This document shows, in pieces, positions 28,410-38,149 of a stretch of DNA of 41,248 nt. Each line of letters begins with the position of its first letter. Positions within the stretch are counted from its first letter, which is position 1. The translations under genes and the position numbers were made by a program. The stretch is from Caldilineaceae bacterium (lineage in GTDB: Bacteria > Chloroflexota > Anaerolineae > Caldilineales > Caldilineaceae): positions 1 through 41,248 of the forward strand of contig JAPPAJ010000132.1 of the NCBI GenBank assembly GCA_026705565.1, given 5' to 3'. The notes under the pieces are model-generated. The model was not told the DNA's origin. It saw nothing but the letters and a program-made list of their open reading frames with translations, and made no database searches.

Positions 28410-28659
28410 GCCCGCACCAAGTTGCCGCGGGACTTCAGGGAACCGGGATCTCTTGTACTGATGGCCAACATGCGTCGTTTGGAATGTTGCTCCACTGGTG
28501 ACCGGTGGGGAGTTTGTTGGCAAGTAACTGCCACGAATACCGAACAAACCTGTTGGGTTTGAACTCGTGGAAGCCTGTCCTCACTGGACCGCGTTGATGG
28601 TCTGGTTTCGTTGAATTGCACGCAACGGGACAGTGGGTGGGCAACTCACACTCGCTTGC

Positions 28660-29829
28660 CTACAACAACTCGGCCCGCAAAGCATCGACAAGGCGGTTGA
28701 GGTCTTCAACTGAGTTGTACTCCTTGACGGAAATCCTCACCAAATCAACACCCTTGGTACTGCCCAGCGGGATGATGATCCGGTACTTGGTCCACAGCCT
28801 GTCTCCGATCTTCTCCGCCGAGCCAGGCGGCAGCCAAGCCGTGACCATCTGGCTGAACCAACCCTGATCGTCTGCACATGTCACCGGCATGCCGAAGAGG
28901 TCCGCAATCGCCTGGCGCGTGGACTGGGCCAAATGGTGGTTCCGTTGACGCGCCTCCTGCATGGGGAGGTCCTTCAGAAACCGAATGGCCGCCGGCACGC
29001 TGAGCCGCGCACAGGGATCGATGGTTCCCTGATAGTTCACATACGCCTTGACGGGCTCGTCGCTTCGTACTTCCGGATCCCAGCCGTGGCTGACGACCAG
29101 GGGTTCCAACTGCTTGTTGAAGCGTTCATTGACATAAATGAACCCTGTTCCTCTGGGACTGGACAACCACTTGTGGCAGTTGCCGGTGTAGAAGTCCACG
29201 CCGGATTGTTCCAGCGCAAGGTCGATGTTGCCCGGAGCATGGGCTCCGTCCACTACCGTCGCGATGCCTTCGGCCCGGGCCCTGGCGCACAGTTCTTCCA
29301 TGGGCAGAGTGAACGCGGTGGGTGCGGTGATATGGCTCAAGAACAGTGCCTTGGTGGCAGGGGTTACGCCCTTCCAGAACGTGTCGAGCCATTCCTCCTT
29401 GTCCGTGGCCGGGAATGGTACTTCCTGGATGCGATAGCCGGCTCCGGCCTGTCGTGCCCAGTACTGCATCGCTTTCTGTGTCGCACCGTATTCCTGATTG
29501 GTGGCCAGTACCTCGTCCCCTGCGGATAGTTGCAGGGCTCGGGCCAAGATGTTGATGCCCATCGTGGCGTTGGTGACAAACGCGAGCTGCTTGGTGGGAA
29601 CTCCCACGAATTCCGCAAGCGCAGCGCGGGCCCTGTCTGTGCCTTCCGGCACCACCGAGACCATGAAGTTCACCGGGTTGGATTCAATTTGGCGGTGCCA
29701 CTCCTGGAAGTCTTTCTGGACCGGTATCGGCACCGCTCCAAAGCTGCCGTGGTTGAGAAAGGCAATGTCCGGATCGAGCGAGTAATGGGCGCGCCAAGTG
29801 TCCGTGGTCTCCAGCTTGGGGTCGGTCAT
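28660..29829 (-). CDS. Class V aminotransferase (isopenicillin-N epimerase-like fold-type I PLP enzyme)
   Basis: MTDPKLETTDTWRAHYSLDPDIAFLNHGSFGAVPIPVQ; TVVDGAHAPGNIDL; YTGNCHKWLSSPRGTGFIYV (PLP Lys). Confidence 0.9.
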   Translation of the reverse strand: MTDPKLETTDTWRAHYSLDPDIAFLNHGSFGAVPIPVQKDFQEWHRQIESNPVNFMVSVVPEGTDRARAALAEFVGVPTKQLAFVTNATMGINILARALQLSAGDEVLATNQEYGATQKAMQYWARQAGAGYRIQEVPFPATDKEEWLDTFWKGVTPATKALFLSHITAPTAFTLPMEELCARARAEGIATVVDGAHAPGNIDLALEQSGVDFYTGNCHKWLSSPRGTGFIYVNERFNKQLEPLVVSHGWDPEVRSDEPVKAYVNYQGTIDPCARLSVPAAIRFLKDLPMQEARQRNHHLAQSTRQAIADLFGMPVTCADDQGWFSQMVTAWLPPGSAEKIGDRLWTKYRIIIPLGSTKGVDLVRISVKEYNSVEDLNRLVDALRAELL

Positions 29830-29944
29830 GGAATTGGGTTGTCCTTGCAACAAAAAGGGCTGGCCCGGCCCGGACCAGCCCATGGGTCAACAGTGAGGTC
29901 GGCTGTCCACAGGCGGATTTCTTATTGCAGCCGGGTTTCGGCAG

Positions 29945-30769
29945 TCAGCCCAGGCTGTCAAGGCCCGGCCAGTCAACCCACATGTTGGGCTGGGGTGGAA
30001 GCTCCTGCGTGTAGTCGAAGTCGACTTTCTTGAAGTCGTACAGGATTGCCTGGCGTAGGTTGTCCGAGGTGTTGTGGCCGGCCATATGGGCGAGGCGGTG
30101 ATGCCAGAACACCACGTCTCCTGCGTCGCCGGTACATTCGACGGAGGGCTGTGTCTCGAAGAACTCCTTGGTCTCCAGGTATCGGTTTGTGGTCGCCTCG
30201 TCCTCGTTGAAGCGGGTGCCCTTGTACTGGGACGCGAACGTGTTGTAGAACCACCGATGGCTTCCGGGCCAAACCCTGAATCCGCCACCTCCGGAAACCA
30301 CCTTGCCAAGGTAGGTAACGGTTCCGAGATGAAAGACGTGTTGGTCCACGTGAAGGTGGTCGTCAAGCTCCGCTCCATCCTTGCGGGGCAGGGTCGTGTA
30401 GATGCCCCGCGTGCGCATGGGCGGAACCAGGTTGCCGGCTCCCAGAAGCTGCTCGGCCATGCCGAGCAGGTCGGGATTGCGCGGAATCATGTCCATCATC
30501 CAAGCGTCTTCGCCAATGTGACGGAGATTCCAGCGATAACCCTGGCGCTGGTCTGTCCCCGGCGCCTTGTCCTCGACCGTGATCTCGAATTCCTCCCTGA
30601 AGGGGCCGATCCAGGTGGAAGGATCATCCCTGTCCAGTTGTGGAGGCGCCTCGGCCCAAAACACCTCTTGGGCCTTGGCGATGTGTTCCGGCTTCAGGAC
30701 GTTGCGCTTGATGACGAATCCATTGCGCTTGAAGAACAGCATTTCATCGTCTGTGAACCGGATACCCAT
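29945..30769 (-). CDS. Phytanoyl-CoA dioxygenase (PhyH) family protein
   Basis: MGIRFTDDEMLFFKRNGFVIKRNVLKPEHIAKAQEVFW; HLHVDQHVFHLGTVTYL (HxD); GFRVWPGSHRWFY. Confidence 0.85.
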   Translation of the reverse strand: MGIRFTDDEMLFFKRNGFVIKRNVLKPEHIAKAQEVFWAEAPPQLDRDDPSTWIGPFREEFEITVEDKAPGTDQRQGYRWNLRHIGEDAWMMDMIPRNPDLLGMAEQLLGAGNLVPPMRTRGIYTTLPRKDGAELDDHLHVDQHVFHLGTVTYLGKVVSGGGGFRVWPGSHRWFYNTFASQYKGTRFNEDEATTNRYLETKEFFETQPSVECTGDAGDVVFWHHRLAHMAGHNTSDNLRQAILYDFKKVDFDYTQELPPQPNMWVDWPGLDSLG

Positions 30770-30896
30770 GCGTTGACGCTCCTTGGAAGGTGCAGTGTGC
30801 CGCGTTTCGGATGTTGACGGATATGTTGCCAGTTGCAGCAACTAGGCGGCATACAGAAATTATAGGGTTGAAAAGGAGCCTCCGATCCAACCATCT

Positions 30897-32093
30897 TCAA
30901 TATGTTGGCCGAGGAACATCCGGTTGACTGGAGGTGAAGAATTCCTCAATCCACGCGTCCTCAATCTCCAGGCCGAATCCAGGTCCATCGTTGGGCACGA
31001 GGGAACCATGGGCAGGCACAGCCAAGCCGGGCAATGTGACGGCATCGGCTGGGTCCACGCCGGGGTCGGTGCTCTGGAAGCACTCCAGCAGCGGCACGCA
31101 TGCCCGCGAGACACTGAAGTGCTGGCCCCAGACCGTGTTGCCGCCCCCATGCAGAATCAAGCGCTTGCCGGCGGACTCTGCCACGGCCGCGATTTTCAGG
31201 CAGGTGGACAGACCACCGCACCAGGCGATGTCCGGCTGGAAGATGTCGATGGCCTGATGACGGGCTGCCCACTGGAAGGGCTGCACTCCGTACCAGTGTT
31301 CGCCGGTGGCCAAGGTTTGCCAGGGCAGACGCTGTCGCACTTCGAGGTGGCCGTCGAAATCCTCGGGTATCAGATACTCCTCCATCCACTTCAGGCGGTA
31401 GGGCCGCAGGCGGTTGGCCAGTTCCACGGTGTACTCCACATCGAAGGCCATCCAACAGTCGAGCATCAAGTCGCTTTGGTCTCCGACTCGGGCCCGGGCA
31501 TCCGCCACAAATGCTTCATTGTTGTCCAAACCCGCGAGGCCATCCGCCGGACCGTAGGGGCAGGCCAGCTTGAAGCGCGTATACCCGCAGGTTTGGTACC
31601 AGTCAACATCGTTGCCTGTGGCATAGCACGGGATGGAATCCCGTACCGGACCGCCAATCAGGCTGTACACCGGTTGCCCCAGACTGCGTCCCTTGGCATC
31701 CCAAAGGGCCAAGTCCACAGCGCTGATGGCACAGGCTGCCAAACCTCCCGAACCGTAGGGCTTGGTCAGCCTGAACATCATGTCGGCCAGACTTTCAACA
31801 GCGTAGCCGTCTTCACCGACCAGGATGGGGGCCAAATGGTCGTCGATGATGGCGGCGGTAACCCGACCGTGCGGTGTACTGCCGAGGCCGCGTGTTCCGT
31901 CCTCAAGCGTGACTTGGCACCAAGTCTGTTCCCAGGTCGGCAGCCACAGGCTCCGATGTGCCTTGTAACGCGGATAGCCGGACATCGGGTTGGCCACTTC
32001 GGCAGTGTAGTGCCAGGAACGCGCCGTCGCTCCTTCCGGCGCGGGATGGTCCGGTGGAACCACGCGGACGGCTCTGATATCTACGATCTTCAT
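30897..32093 (-). CDS. rhmD: Enolase-superfamily dehydratase, probable L-rhamnonate dehydratase
   Basis: TGNDVDWYQTCGYTRFKLACPYGPADGLAGLDNN; LMLDCWMAFDVEYTVELANRLRPYRLKWMEEYLIPEDFDG; ATGEHWYG; DIFQPDIAWCGGLSTCLKIAAVAES; LHGGGN; C-terminal DVPRPTY. This resembles RhmD from memory; no alignment run. Confidence 0.75.
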   Translation of the reverse strand: MKIVDIRAVRVVPPDHPAPEGATARSWHYTAEVANPMSGYPRYKAHRSLWLPTWEQTWCQVTLEDGTRGLGSTPHGRVTAAIIDDHLAPILVGEDGYAVESLADMMFRLTKPYGSGGLAACAISAVDLALWDAKGRSLGQPVYSLIGGPVRDSIPCYATGNDVDWYQTCGYTRFKLACPYGPADGLAGLDNNEAFVADARARVGDQSDLMLDCWMAFDVEYTVELANRLRPYRLKWMEEYLIPEDFDGHLEVRQRLPWQTLATGEHWYGVQPFQWAARHQAIDIFQPDIAWCGGLSTCLKIAAVAESAGKRLILHGGGNTVWGQHFSVSRACVPLLECFQSTDPGVDPADAVTLPGLAVPAHGSLVPNDGPGFGLEIEDAWIEEFFTSSQPDVPRPTY

Positions 32094-32128
32094 GGTCGAC
32101 CTCCGGCTGCGCCACATGCGGCCTTGCT

Positions 32129-33163
32129 TCATTGACTTTCGGGAACCAGCAGGACCTTGGAGACATCGCCCGGCGCGTCAATCAGCCTGTCAAACCACTG
32201 GCCACCATCGGCAAGGGGAGCCTCCACGATCCAGGGTTCCAACGAAATCTCCTCCTGGTTCAGCAGAACCAGTGCCTCCCTGAAATTCGCCGGCGAATAG
32301 GAGAACGAACCGCGCAGCATGATTTCCCGACGAATGATGTCCGCGGCCGGGATCTCGCTGGTTTCTTCGTGCAGGCCGCTCAGGATCACGGTTCCGGTCG
32401 CCATGGTGCCGGCCACACACTGCGTGCGCGTGCGTCCGGTGCCCACGGCATCCACGCTGGCCACGGCGCCTACTCCGTCGGTTCGGTTCAGGACCTCCTC
32501 CACCGGGTCGCTCTCCGCAGGATCGATCGGAATCCCGCCGTAGCGTTCGCCCATGGCCAACCGTTCCGCGTCCAGGTCGGCAACCACCACATCCTGCGCT
32601 CCGCTGCGCAGAAGCACCTGCAGTGCCAGCAGGCCGATTGGCCCCATGCCCACGATGAGGCATGTCGCATCGCGTACGTTGCCTGCCAGTTCGCCGATGC
32701 GAACGCCGCAGCCCACGGGTTCGGTGAGCGCGCCGACTCGCGTGGACATGCCCGCAGGCAACGGGTGGACGGTTCGTGTGGGCACGGCCACATACTCGGC
32801 ATACGCACCGGGCACGTGTGCGCCCACCAGTTGCCGAGTGGGGCACAGTTGATCCAGGCCCCGCGTCTGGAGTTCCGATTCCCCGGTGCAGTAAAGCGGA
32901 TTGACGGTCACGGCGTCCCCCGTGGACAACGACGGTTCCGAGTCGGATACCGCCGGTCCAACCTCGGCGACTGTTCCCGCGAACTCGTGACCCATGACCA
33001 GGGGCGGCACGCGCAGGGCGTTGTGGCCTAGGTAACCGCTCAGTTCGGAGCCGCAAATTCCGGCATAGTCGACCTTAATTAGCGTTTCGCCCGGCCCGGG
33101 CCTTGGCACATCCTGCTCCCGGATGCGCATTTCACGCGGGGCTTCCCAAACCAGTGCCTTCAT
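32129..33163 (-). CDS. MDR-family (COG1063-type) dehydrogenase
   Basis: MKALVWEAPREMRIREQDVPRPGPGETLIKVDYAGICGSELSGYLGHNALRVPPLVMGHEFAGTV; VGMGPIGLLALQVLLRSGAQDVVVADLD. Structural zinc Cys cluster incomplete. Confidence 0.88.
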   Translation of the reverse strand: MKALVWEAPREMRIREQDVPRPGPGETLIKVDYAGICGSELSGYLGHNALRVPPLVMGHEFAGTVAEVGPAVSDSEPSLSTGDAVTVNPLYCTGESELQTRGLDQLCPTRQLVGAHVPGAYAEYVAVPTRTVHPLPAGMSTRVGALTEPVGCGVRIGELAGNVRDATCLIVGMGPIGLLALQVLLRSGAQDVVVADLDAERLAMGERYGGIPIDPAESDPVEEVLNRTDGVGAVASVDAVGTGRTRTQCVAGTMATGTVILSGLHEETSEIPAADIIRREIMLRGSFSYSPANFREALVLLNQEEISLEPWIVEAPLADGGQWFDRLIDAPGDVSKVLLVPESQ

Positions 33164-33885
33164 GCTTCCCCTTCTCCTAAAGTGTTGGATTCTGTGGATC
33201 GATTTGCGTCCCTGAGGGGATCCAGCAGGAAAGTGGCCACCCAGCCGGTGAAGACGCCAAACATGCCGATGCCGCATACGGACAGGAGCGCGGCTACGAG
33301 TCTGCCCCAGGTTGTCACCGGATAGTAGTCGCCGTACCCCACAGTGGTTACGGTGACGAAAGCCCACCAGATGGCTTCCTCGGGAGTCGTAATGTTTCCG
33401 GTCTCGGCCTCCAGGTTCAGGATCAGTAGCGATCCGGCACCCATTGAAACCAACATGACCAGAACGATGAAGGAAAACGTCGCCTCCGCCCGCCGGGCGG
33501 TCAGGTGCTGTAGCACGGCACTTTTGGACTGAAGGGCTTTGGCCTGGCGAAACAGGCGCACGACGCGGAACAGCCGCAGGCCGTGCAGGACCGGCAGGAC
33601 GGGAATGCTGGCGATCAGGTCGATCCAGCCCCATCGCATGAATCGCCGTTTGCTGGGGGCTTTGAGCAGGTCAAGGATGAACTTGGCCAGAAACACCGCG
33701 CTCACGGCGTAGTCGGCCAGTTCCAGGATCCGGGTTGTTGCCTCGGATGCACCGTAGAGACCGGGCCAGAGGAACACGGACAAGACCGCGAGCACGAGCA
33801 CCCCCATCTCGAAGACGGAGAAACTGGCTTCCGGCGCCGTGTCCGTTACCTGTTCCAGCTCAGGGGCCTGCGAACTTTCCGACAT
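33160..33885 (-). CDS. Voltage-gated-type potassium channel
   Basis: Selectivity filter TVTTVGYGDYYP; S4-like LRLFRVVRLFRQAK; six hydrophobic stretches. ORF extends to 33903 with MPVPRL. Confidence 0.88.
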   Translation of the reverse strand: MSESSQAPELEQVTDTAPEASFSVFEMGVLVLAVLSVFLWPGLYGASEATTRILELADYAVSAVFLAKFILDLLKAPSKRRFMRWGWIDLIASIPVLPVLHGLRLFRVVRLFRQAKALQSKSAVLQHLTARRAEATFSFIVLVMLVSMGAGSLLILNLEAETGNITTPEEAIWWAFVTVTTVGYGDYYPVTTWGRLVAALLSVCGIGMFGVFTGWVATFLLDPLRDANRSTESNTLGEGEA

Positions 33886-34170
33886 CAGTCTGGGTACTGG
33901 CAACTGTATTTCGATCGAGTGCCAAAAAAGGGGTTGACCGGGAGAGCATGGTTACTGAACGCAAGGCCCGGTTGTTGCAGCGACCAGCCAACAGACTGAT
34001 GGCGCCGGAATGGGACGGGCTCCCACCATCGGCACCAATCCGAAATCGCCGTGCCATAATAAATTAACCGCCGGGTCGGCGGCATTCCCTTGGCGGTCCG
34101 TCCGCCGTCGGCGAATCCGCATCGAATGCGACCTTGCGGTCAGTTGTGTTCACCTCAGTCCCCAGTTCCC

Positions 34171-35292
34171 GTGACTCCGGAAACCGCTCTCTTCGCCGAC
34201 GATCCCCACATGTTCTTTCCGGGTCCGGTGGACGTACCCGACGACGCCATGGCGGCACAACTTAAGCCGCTGTTCGGGCATCGATCGGGCCAGATGGACG
34301 AGCTGTTCGGCGCGGTTCAGGAACGGCTTCGCAAGGTGTTTTGCACGGACAGCCGGGTCTACCTGCTTGCCTGTTCGGGCAGTGGGCTGCAGGAGGCCGC
34401 CATCCGGAATTGTGTCAGGATGCCCCATACCGGAGCCAAGGTCCTGGTCCTGGTTTGCGGCGGGTTTTCGCAGCGCTGGCATGACGTGGCTGTGGGATGC
34501 GGACGAACGGTGGTCAAGCACGAACTTCCGTGGTTCGAGGCCTTTGCACCCGACGTGGTGGCAGCCGCGGTGGAGCAGGCGAACGCGGACGGCAACTTGG
34601 ATGCGGTATGTCTCGTGCACAACGAGACGAGCACCGGCGTCATGCACAACTTGGCCGGGATCTCCGAGGCCATTCGGTCCGCGGCTCCGCACGCCCTGTT
34701 CCTGGTGGACGCCGTTTCCTCGCTGGCCGGCACTGAAATCAGAGTAGACGACTGGCAACTGGACATCTGCCTGACCTCGTCTCAAAAAGCACTCGCCGTA
34801 CCGCCGGGTTTGGCCGTCGGGGCCGTCAGCGACCGTGTGCTGGAGCGCGCAGCAGAGGTTGAAGGACGCGGCTGGTACTTCGACTTCCTGAACCTGGAAG
34901 CGTACCTGGTCAGGGGGACAACCCCCGCGACCCCGGCCATCTCCCTGGTGCAGAGCCTGTTGGTTCAATTGGTCCGCGTCCTCGAGGAAGGACTTGAGTC
35001 CAGGTGGGAACGGCATTGCCACCTCAGGGATCTCACCCGCAGGTGGGCAGTGGATCGGGGCTTTTCGTTGTGTGTCCCGGATGAACACGCTTCCGTGACG
35101 GTGACCACGCTGGCTGGTCCTCGGGGCTGGGACCTGAATGCCATGAACCAAAGGCTGGCCGCGGCGGGCATGGCGGTTGGCAGCGGATACGGCAAGGAAA
35201 AGGGCAAGTCCTTCCGAATTGGACACCTCGGGGAACTGAGAACCGACGACTTGCAGCGTTTGTTCGAGGTCATCGAGTCCGTCCCGGCCTGA
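34171..35292 (+). CDS. Alanine-glyoxylate aminotransferase-like class V aminotransferase
   Basis: MFFPGPVDVPDDAMAAQLKPLFGHRSGQMDELF; VHNETSTGVMHNLAGI; LVDAVSSLAGTEIRVDDWQLDICLTSSQKALAVPPGLAV. Start uncertain (GTG 34171 proposed; ORF open from 34090). Confidence 0.87.
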   Translation: MTPETALFADDPHMFFPGPVDVPDDAMAAQLKPLFGHRSGQMDELFGAVQERLRKVFCTDSRVYLLACSGSGLQEAAIRNCVRMPHTGAKVLVLVCGGFSQRWHDVAVGCGRTVVKHELPWFEAFAPDVVAAAVEQANADGNLDAVCLVHNETSTGVMHNLAGISEAIRSAAPHALFLVDAVSSLAGTEIRVDDWQLDICLTSSQKALAVPPGLAVGAVSDRVLERAAEVEGRGWYFDFLNLEAYLVRGTTPATPAISLVQSLLVQLVRVLEEGLESRWERHCHLRDLTRRWAVDRGFSLCVPDEHASVTVTTLAGPRGWDLNAMNQRLAAAGMAVGSGYGKEKGKSFRIGHLGELRTDDLQRLFEVIESVPA

Positions 35293-35301
35293 TTCGGGCA
35301 G

Positions 35302-36012
35302 ATGGCCGTGTCGGATCAGCCTCCTGGCAGTTTGTACCTTGTGCCATCGCCGATTGGCAACCTGGGGGATGTCACGTACCGTTCGATCGAAACGCTGTCC
35401 ACCGTAAACTCAATCGCGTGCGAAGACCCTCGGCACAGCCGCAGGCTTCTGTCGCGGTACGGCATCGACAAACCGTTGTTTTCGGTTCATGAGCACAATG
35501 AACACAGGACTGTGCCTAAGGTACGGGGTTTGCTCGAATCCGGGGAGGACGTTGCCTATCTGAGCAACGCGGGAACGCCCGGGATTTCGGATCCGGGCTT
35601 TACGCTGGTGCGCATGGCCTACGGTGCCGGCTTGCAGGTCCGGGTACTGCCAGGTCCAACCGCTCTCATCCCGGCTCTGGTGCAGTCTGGCCTGCCTGTG
35701 CACAGCTTCACGTTCAAGGGGTTTGCACCGCGCAAGTCCGGCCCTCGGCGCAAGTCCCTGGAAGCTGAAGCCGCGAGTCCCCACACCTTGATTTTCTACG
35801 AGAGTCCACATCGAGTGGTCCGGTTGCTGACGGATGTATTGGACGTGCTGGGTAATCGGCATGCGGCACTGGTCCGCGAAGCCACCAAACTGCACGAGGA
35901 AACCCTGCGCGGCACGGTGTCGGAACTGCTGTCAAACCTAGCCGACAGAACACTCAAGGGCGAATGCGTGGTGCTGGTGGCCGGCGTTGAACGCAGGGCA
36001 ACTGCGCCGTGA
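35302..36012 (+). CDS. rsmI: 16S rRNA (cytidine(1402)-2'-O)-methyltransferase
   Basis: GSLYLVPSPIGNLGDVTYRSIETLSTVNSIACEDPRHSRRLL; DVAYLSNAGTPGISDPGFTLVR; VRVLPGPTALIPALVQSGLP; FKGFAPRKSGPRR. Confidence 0.96.
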   Translation: MAVSDQPPGSLYLVPSPIGNLGDVTYRSIETLSTVNSIACEDPRHSRRLLSRYGIDKPLFSVHEHNEHRTVPKVRGLLESGEDVAYLSNAGTPGISDPGFTLVRMAYGAGLQVRVLPGPTALIPALVQSGLPVHSFTFKGFAPRKSGPRRKSLEAEAASPHTLIFYESPHRVVRLLTDVLDVLGNRHAALVREATKLHEETLRGTVSELLSNLADRTLKGECVVLVAGVERRATAP

Positions 36013-36938
36013 TTGCCTTCGTAATGAGCGGAGGCGGCAGCCGCGGCGCGCTGCAGGCGGGAGCGATCTTCGCTTTGCGGGAAGCCGGTATTGTGCCGGA
36101 TTTCGTGGTGGGATCCTCCGTGGGCGCGCTGAATGCCCTGCATTTGGCTTGCCATGGCCTTGAAGAAGCGGGGTTGACCCGACTTCGCAAAACATGGGAG
36201 AAGGTGCACAAGCGCAATGTCTTCCCCTCCAACCCCTGGTTTTCGGCGTTCAGGTTCCTGCAGGGCAAGGACAGCTTGCATGGAGGTACGGCCCTAAGGA
36301 AGTTTGTGACCAAGCAGATTCCGTCTCAAATGAAGACTTTCGGCGATCTGCTGATGCCCTGTTATCTGACCGCCACCGACCTGCGCACGCAGCGCCTATA
36401 CCTGTTTGGCGAAAGCGCGGACTCTGAGTTCCTCGAGGCCGCCTTGGCCAGCGCCTCCATTCCGGTGCTGCATCCTCCGATCCCATACCAGGATCTGCAG
36501 TTGGTGGACGGCGGGGTTCTTGACAACGTGCCGGCGGAAGTTGCCATGGACAAGGGTGCCTTGGAAATCTGGGTGCTTAACGTAGGGTATGGGGGGCAAC
36601 GTTTGCAGGCTGCGAAAGGAGTACAGGAGATTTTCGGTCGAACGATCAACGTGGTCCTGACCAATTCCCTCTTCAAGGATCTCGACCGCGCCATGGAGAA
36701 CCGGAATGTGCAGTTGCACCATCTCCACCTGAGCGCCTTCCGAGATGTCTCCATCATGGATTTCAGCCGGACCAAGCAGATGATGGAGGCCGGCAACCAG
36801 ACCGCTCGGGCCTATCTGGTTTCGCCCCGGCCGCTCAGCTTCCCACAGCCGCCGGCTTCGGAGTTCGTCGCACCGCTCCGCATTCCCGGGGCCAGAGAGT
36901 GGGTGTCCGCCTCGGCACGCCACATCGTGGATAGATGA
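36009..36938 (+). CDS. Patatin-like phospholipase family protein
   Basis: GTG start overlapping rsmI stop; MSGGGSRGALQAG (oxyanion), VVGSSVGALNALH (GxSxG), LVDGGVLDNVP (DGG). Confidence 0.92.
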   Translation: MIAFVMSGGGSRGALQAGAIFALREAGIVPDFVVGSSVGALNALHLACHGLEEAGLTRLRKTWEKVHKRNVFPSNPWFSAFRFLQGKDSLHGGTALRKFVTKQIPSQMKTFGDLLMPCYLTATDLRTQRLYLFGESADSEFLEAALASASIPVLHPPIPYQDLQLVDGGVLDNVPAEVAMDKGALEIWVLNVGYGGQRLQAAKGVQEIFGRTINVVLTNSLFKDLDRAMENRNVQLHHLHLSAFRDVSIMDFSRTKQMMEAGNQTARAYLVSPRPLSFPQPPASEFVAPLRIPGAREWVSASARHIVDR

Positions 36939-38149
36939 GTGGTTCCGGCAGGGACCGAGGAATTCGGCCTACGCTGACTGTCCTGTGTGCCGGGGCCGTC
37001 GCCCTTCTCATCATGGGCGACTCCTTTTTGTACAGCGCGCTGCCCGTGAGCGCCCCGGACCTGCACCTGAGCCTGTTCCAGGTCAGCGTGTTGCTGAGCG
37101 CCAACCGCTGGGTACGGCTTGTATCGAACACTGTGGTGGCCTTGCTGGTCCCGCGCCTGTCCCCGCGCTGGTTCTTCGCCGGGGCGTCGGTGCTGGGTAT
37201 GGCCTCGACCGTGGTGTTTGTACGGCAACCTGCCTTCGGGGTCATGGTATTGGCGCGCATTGTGTGGGGAATGGCCTGGTCCGTGTTTCGGCAGTCAGCC
37301 TATTTGGCGGTGTGGCAGGAGCCCCGCGAACGCCAGGGACGGCAACTGGGCTACTGGTGGGGCATTGTCCGGGTCGGTAGTGGTGTGGGGGTGCTCCTGG
37401 GTGGAATCGTCTTGGATCTGCATGGCTTCACCGCCGCCTTCTGGGTCTTGGCCGGCCTGGCGGCTCTGGGCGTGGGGCTGGCGGCAATTATCCGGTGGCC
37501 ACCGGAGGGTGTCCCGTTTGAGGAAAACATTCCCTTCGGCCTGCGACGCACTTGGCTAACTGTCTCACGGAACGCGCCGTTGCGATGGCTGTTGTTTCTG
37601 GGAGCGGGAACGCGCCTCGCGATCACGGTGTCGACTACGCTCATGTCGCTGTACCTGCAAACCCGGATGACCTTGTCGGACGGATGGACCGGTATTGGAT
37701 TCAGCGCCGGCTTGGTGCTGTCCGTGCACTGGATGTCCCTGCTCCTGGCTGGGCCGGTGGTCGGTTGGCTGGCGGACCGGATCGGCCACCTGAGGACCTT
37801 GATGCTGGGGGCGGGAACCACGGCGGTCTCGCTGGTGTGCGCGGCATTCGCCCATGACCTGTGGGCGGTTGCCGCCGGTGTGGGTGCGATGCTGGGGTTC
37901 AGCGGCTTGCGGATGGCGGTGGAAGTCGCGATGGCAGATCGCACCCGTGCCCTGCCCGACGCGCACCTGATCATGGGAGGTTATGCGTCCCTTGACGACC
38001 TGGCTGCGGCTGTGGGGCCAATCCTGAGCCTGACTTGGTTTCAGCCATCCCTAATCCCACCCCTGTTCTCCGGCTGTGCCGCCGTTCTGCTTCTGCTCTC
38101 CACCGGGTACGTTCGCAGCTCTTGGGGGCACCCCGCGGCGAACCCTTGA
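36935..38149 (+). CDS. MFS transporter
   Basis: 12-TM-like hydrophobic pattern; ATG overlaps patatin stop (ATGA); PVVGWLADRIGHLRTLMLGAGTTAVSL. Confidence 0.88.
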   Translation: MSGSGRDRGIRPTLTVLCAGAVALLIMGDSFLYSALPVSAPDLHLSLFQVSVLLSANRWVRLVSNTVVALLVPRLSPRWFFAGASVLGMASTVVFVRQPAFGVMVLARIVWGMAWSVFRQSAYLAVWQEPRERQGRQLGYWWGIVRVGSGVGVLLGGIVLDLHGFTAAFWVLAGLAALGVGLAAIIRWPPEGVPFEENIPFGLRRTWLTVSRNAPLRWLLFLGAGTRLAITVSTTLMSLYLQTRMTLSDGWTGIGFSAGLVLSVHWMSLLLAGPVVGWLADRIGHLRTLMLGAGTTAVSLVCAAFAHDLWAVAAGVGAMLGFSGLRMAVEVAMADRTRALPDAHLIMGGYASLDDLAAAVGPILSLTWFQPSLIPPLFSGCAAVLLLLSTGYVRSSWGHPAANP

